Below, piece by piece: positions 5,113 to 6,520 of a stretch of DNA of 6,520 nt. Position numbers and translations under genes: made by a program. This DNA comes from Microcaldota archaeon (lineage in GTDB: Archaea > Micrarchaeota > Micrarchaeia > Micrarchaeales > CABMGC01). The notes under the pieces were generated by a model. That model worked only from the letters and a program-made list of their open reading frames with translations, made no database searches and was not told the origin of the DNA. Positions within the stretch are counted from its first letter, which is position 1. Every line of letters begins with the position of its first letter. The DNA lies in assembly GCA_028866785.1 (NCBI GenBank), contig JAGWHN010000033.1, positions 1-6,520 of the forward strand, given 5' to 3'.

Positions 5113-5132
5113 CCCCACGGCTTGCCGTGGGG
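5113..5132. repeat. Perfect 9-bp GC-rich hairpin, IS200/IS605-end-like
   Basis: The arms CCCCACGGC and GCCGTGGGG are separated by only TT (stem 5113-5121 with 5124-5132). GC-rich hairpins of this style sit at the ends of IS200/IS605-family elements, where TnpA recognises them and where the guide RNA of TnpB ends. No tnpA or tnpB frame is visible in the 300 bases on either side, so at most a remnant end is present. It lies in an otherwise AT-rich gap. No T run follows on either strand, which argues against an ordinary terminator. Confidence 0.5.
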
Positions 5133-5167
5133 TAATTCACTAGAATACAAATCCTCAAATTTCTTAA

Positions 5168-5392
5168 TCATTTTTTCCTTCCTTTTGCCAATAAATTCTT
5201 CAATATTATGATATCCCATATAGGATCTTCGATATTCAGAGTTGGGAGAAAGTCATAATGTTGTTCCAAAATTTGCCCTCCATCTTTTCTTCCCTTAAAA
5301 AAACTTTGTGGCATTATGTTCCACTTGTCACCGTTTGTATCTCCAGGAGCACCCAATTGTAAGTTCCATAATGAATTTGAAGCTCCCAGAAG
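5168..5392 (-). pseudogene. Truncated C-terminal fragment resembling DUF262/HNH-type nucleases
   Basis: An open frame of 74 codons begins right after a TAA at 5395-5393 and has no ATG; the first usable start would be TTG at 5356. It reads LLGASNSLWNLQLGAPGD, a polar stretch, then ILEQHYDFLP, and IEDPIWDIIILKNLLAKGRK before TGA. The order N-L-x-L, then LExHxxxLP, then a helix ending in RKK resembles the C-terminal end of DUF262/DUF1524 (GmrSD-like) restriction nucleases, but the catalytic HNH residues would lie upstream and are missing. Past the stop, the +1 frame continues in the same style (MIKKFEDLYSSE). A single base lost from the A6 run at 5169-5176 would explain the break. The fragment begins within six bases of the tRNA-Pro 3' end. 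The family call is from pattern only. Confidence 0.4.
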
Positions 5393-5397
5393 TTAAA

Positions 5398-5470
5398 TGG
5401 GGAGTCCGAGATTTGAACTCGGGTCTTCAACTCCCAAAGCTGAAAGCCTACCAGACTAGCCTAACTCCCC
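5398..5470 (-). tRNA. tRNA-Pro (anticodon UGG)
   Basis: On the minus strand the cloverleaf is complete. The acceptor stem GGGGAGT pairs with ACTCCCC, with A as discriminator base. The D arm (GGCT...GGCT with two G-T pairs) contains the GG of the D loop. The anticodon stem is TCAGC/GTTGA with loop TTTGGGA, giving anticodon TGG at positions 34-36. The variable loop is four bases, and the T arm is CCGAG-TTCAAAT-CTCGG. CCA is not encoded and no intron is present. The gene starts 10 bases after the stop codon of the DUF2666-like gene and has no TATA box of its own, so it is probably processed from the L40e operon transcript. Confidence 0.93.
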
Positions 5471-5480
5471 GCCGTGCCGC

Positions 5481-5942
5481 TTAACCCTTCCTCTGCCTTC
5501 CTGGGGGCTTTGGAATCTTCAGCTCAGGATATGCCTTCTGGAGGACCTCCGGGTTAACGTCAAAGTCAAAGCCTAGTCCCTTGACTATGCTCCTGAAAAG
5601 ATAAGTGTTTGCGATGCCCTTTAATTCCTCCTTTCCGTTGATTGCCTTCTCTACTGCCTCCTTTGTGTCCTTCTTGCCGAAGTCGGTGAGTATCTCGCCG
5701 AGCGCTCCGTAGTTCTTCCTCTTTCCAGCGGTGAATGTCGCCGCGAGATCGTCTAGGGACTTTACGTCGATTCCGAGCAGCTCGAATGCCTTTCTATCGA
5801 TTGTCGTCCTGATTGACGCAAGGTGCATCACCACCTCCTCGGGCTTTGTCTTCTCGTTTATGCTCATCTTCTTTATCGAGATCCATGTGCCGTACTTCAC
5901 CATGAAATCTACGGAATCGAGCTCGCTCAAATCATCAACCAA
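5481..5942 (-). CDS. DUF2666-like conserved archaeal protein
   Basis: The protein has 153 aa, is soluble, has no cysteine and ends in a basic tail (PKPPGRQRKG). The N-terminal part has the pattern 'MVKYGTWISIKKM...T.PEEV..HLASIRTTIDRKAFELLGID', which I associate with the archaeal DUF2666 family; a second, similar-looking half follows (EILTDFGKKDTKEAVEKAIN, later ANTYLFRSIVKGLGFD). The function of the family is unknown. The frame opens with TTG directly abutting the stop codon of the winged-helix gene; the first ATG would be at Met14, just before VKYG, and I cannot exclude it because neither start has a clear ribosome binding site. The tight junction upstream and the tRNA only 10 bases downstream put it inside the L40e transcription unit. 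The family assignment is from memory of its pattern. Confidence 0.7.
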   Translation of the reverse strand: MVDDLSELDSVDFMVKYGTWISIKKMSINEKTKPEEVVMHLASIRTTIDRKAFELLGIDVKSLDDLAATFTAGKRKNYGALGEILTDFGKKDTKEAVEKAINGKEELKGIANTYLFRSIVKGLGFDFDVNPEVLQKAYPELKIPKPPGRQRKG

Positions 5943-6161
5943 TTACGCGGAGATTACGAAGTATCCGGATGACTTCTCCCTAACGACCCTCTTTATGACT
6001 CCCTTGTTGACAAGGTGTGTCAGGGCGTTTGTGACCATGCTCTTTGGCCGATTGCTCTTCTTCATCACATCGTCAGCCGTCTTCAGCGTCTCCATCTTTG
6101 TCGCGCCAAGCTCCGTTAGGGTCTTGACCATTAGCTTTTCTACGTCGTTTAGTTCTACCAT
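5943..6161 (-). CDS. Small winged helix-turn-helix protein
   Basis: The protein has 72 aa, one winged-helix domain and nothing else. Helix 1 is VEKLMVKTLTELGA, helix 2 about residues 27-34 (KTADDVMKK), the recognition helix about 38-52 (RPKSMVTNALTHLVNKG), and the wing VIKRVVREKSSGYFVIS. This resembles MarR- or Rrf2-like DNA-binding cores, but there is no sensor domain, so it either binds DNA as a small dimer or pairs with a partner protein. It begins 22 bases after the L40e stop; TGATCC, complementary to the 16S 3' end, lies one base before the ATG. It is followed without gap by the DUF2666-like gene. Its place behind a ribosomal protein gene suggests a basal or growth-linked factor rather than an inducible regulator, which is inference. 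Confidence 0.85.
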   Translation of the reverse strand: MVELNDVEKLMVKTLTELGATKMETLKTADDVMKKSNRPKSMVTNALTHLVNKGVIKRVVREKSSGYFVISA

Positions 6162-6183
6162 TGGATCAACTTTCTTCTAAAAA

Positions 6184-6336
6184 TCACTTCTTGACCCGCA
6201 GCTCCCTGCTCTTGGGCCTAAGGTAAACGGAACCGCACTTTCGGCACATCTTTGCGCCTGCCTTGTTTCTTGTCTTGCACTTTCTGCACACAACTATTCT
6301 GGCTAACTGCTCGTCAGCTATTGGAAATTTACCCAT
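6184..6336 (-). CDS. rpl40e: 50S ribosomal protein L40e
   Basis: The frame encodes 50 aa starting MGKFPIADEQLARIVVCRKC. Four cysteines, C17-x2-C20-x10-C31-x2-C34, form a C4 zinc ribbon, flanked by many Lys and Arg, and the protein ends LRPKSRELRVKK. This is the archaeal L40e, the unfused counterpart of the ubiquitin-linked L40 of eukaryotes, and it binds 23S rRNA in the large subunit. Length and cysteine spacing are those of the family. GGTG at 6346-6343 lies 6 bases ahead of the ATG, and a TATA box about 55 bases upstream gives a leader of roughly 30 bases. It is the first gene of the unit that continues with the winged-helix gene, the DUF2666-like gene and tRNA-Pro. Confidence 0.95.
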   Translation of the reverse strand: MGKFPIADEQLARIVVCRKCKTRNKAGAKMCRKCGSVYLRPKSRELRVKK

Positions 6337-6388
6337 AAAACACACCGATAACAAAGAATTTCTTTACCCTACTTTATTGAATGAGAAC

Positions 6389-6397
6389 ATATTTAAA
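6389..6397 (-). promoter_or_regulatory. TATA box of the L40e operon
   Basis: On the minus strand this reads TTTAAATAT, about 55 bases before the L40e ATG, with a transcription start expected near 6366. It lies just beyond the terminator of the preceding gene, so the operon starts fresh here. Confidence 0.5.
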
Positions 6398-6442
6398 CCA
6401 TTTTGAGATACGGCAAAAGCTGAAGGGAATTCAAACAAATAA

Positions 6443-6476
6443 AAAAGAGAAGAGGTATGCCCGAAGGGGGCATACC
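6443..6476 (-). terminator. Hairpin plus T-rich terminator of the right-edge gene
   Basis: On the minus strand, GGTATGCCC (6476-6468), a 5-base loop CCTTC and GGGCATACC (6462-6454) form a perfect 9-bp stem. TCTTCTC and a run of six T follow immediately. It begins 15 bases after the stop codon at 6492. It looks like a bacterial-style intrinsic terminator; archaea respond mainly to the T run, and the hairpin may protect the mRNA 3' end. Confidence 0.75.
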
Positions 6477-6491
6477 CAGGTTTTTAGGCCT

Positions 6492-6520
6492 TTACTTGAC
6501 CGTCAGGGTTCCGCTCATGT
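6492..6520 (-). CDS. C-terminal end of an unidentified gene, cut by the window edge
   Basis: Only the last codons are inside the window: the frame reads MSGTLTVK and stops at TAA (6494-6492). This frame is chosen because a strong terminator lies just behind its stop codon on the same strand. The ending is that of a beta strand and would fit, among many others, an Ig-like or surface protein domain, but nothing can be assigned. Confidence 0.5.

Noticed and set aside
4880..5143. 87-aa plus-strand hydrophobic frame running into the GC-rich hairpin, considered as a TnpB or membrane protein remnant
   Set aside because: It shows no TnpB motifs, has no ribosome binding site, and its hydrophobicity reflects T-rich DNA; only its last residues come from the hairpin.
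1..6520. CRISPR array or long direct repeats
   Set aside because: No regularly spaced repeat of 20 or more bases was seen on either strand.

Overview
The window is archaeal chromosome. It carries ribosomal protein L40e (a four-cysteine zinc ribbon of 50 residues), repeated TATA boxes of the TTTATAAA / TATATATA type about 25 bases upstream of start codons, some apparently leaderless genes, and Shine-Dalgarno sequences of the GGTG(A/G) type. The many very small proteins and a DUF2666-like protein would suit a DPANN / Micrarchaeota-like lineage, but that placement is only an inference. Almost all genes lie on the minus strand.

Left part (1-1390, minus strand): the first codons of a leaderless gene at the window edge; a leaderless gene for a two-helix membrane protein (183 aa); and a GNAT acetyltransferase.

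Centre (1437-3566, minus strand): a compact leftward operon that looks like the most original element here. From a clear TATA box at 3558-3566 it runs: a 94-aa protein with one classical C2HC zinc finger, a 56-aa and a 51-aa helical protein that are diverged copies of each other, a 57-aa Lys/Gly-rich peptide ending in Cys, and a radical SAM/SPASM enzyme whose N-terminus resembles a PqqD/MftB-like peptide-recognition domain. The first three genes are joined by ATGA overlaps. The 57-aa peptide is separated from the enzyme only by a T-rich tract, which is the arrangement of a RiPP precursor and its maturase. The GNAT protein and the small membrane protein follow downstream. A 364-aa regulator with two winged helix-turn-helix regions is transcribed divergently (3712-4806) from the same intergenic region and is the natural candidate to control the operon.

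Right of the regulator (4810-5397): a degraded zone with a 54-aa orphan frame, a perfect 9-bp GC-rich hairpin resembling IS200/IS605 ends, and a truncated, frameshifted fragment resembling the C-terminus of DUF262/HNH-type nucleases. The fragment begins directly behind the 3' end of a tRNA-Pro(UGG) gene, which suggests a scar of mobile DNA.

Right end (5398-6520, minus strand): a housekeeping unit, L40e - small winged-helix protein - DUF2666-like protein - tRNA-Pro, packed tightly enough to be one transcript from a TATA box near 6389-6397. Before it lies a strong hairpin plus T-rich terminator that ends a further gene, of which only the last residues are in the window.
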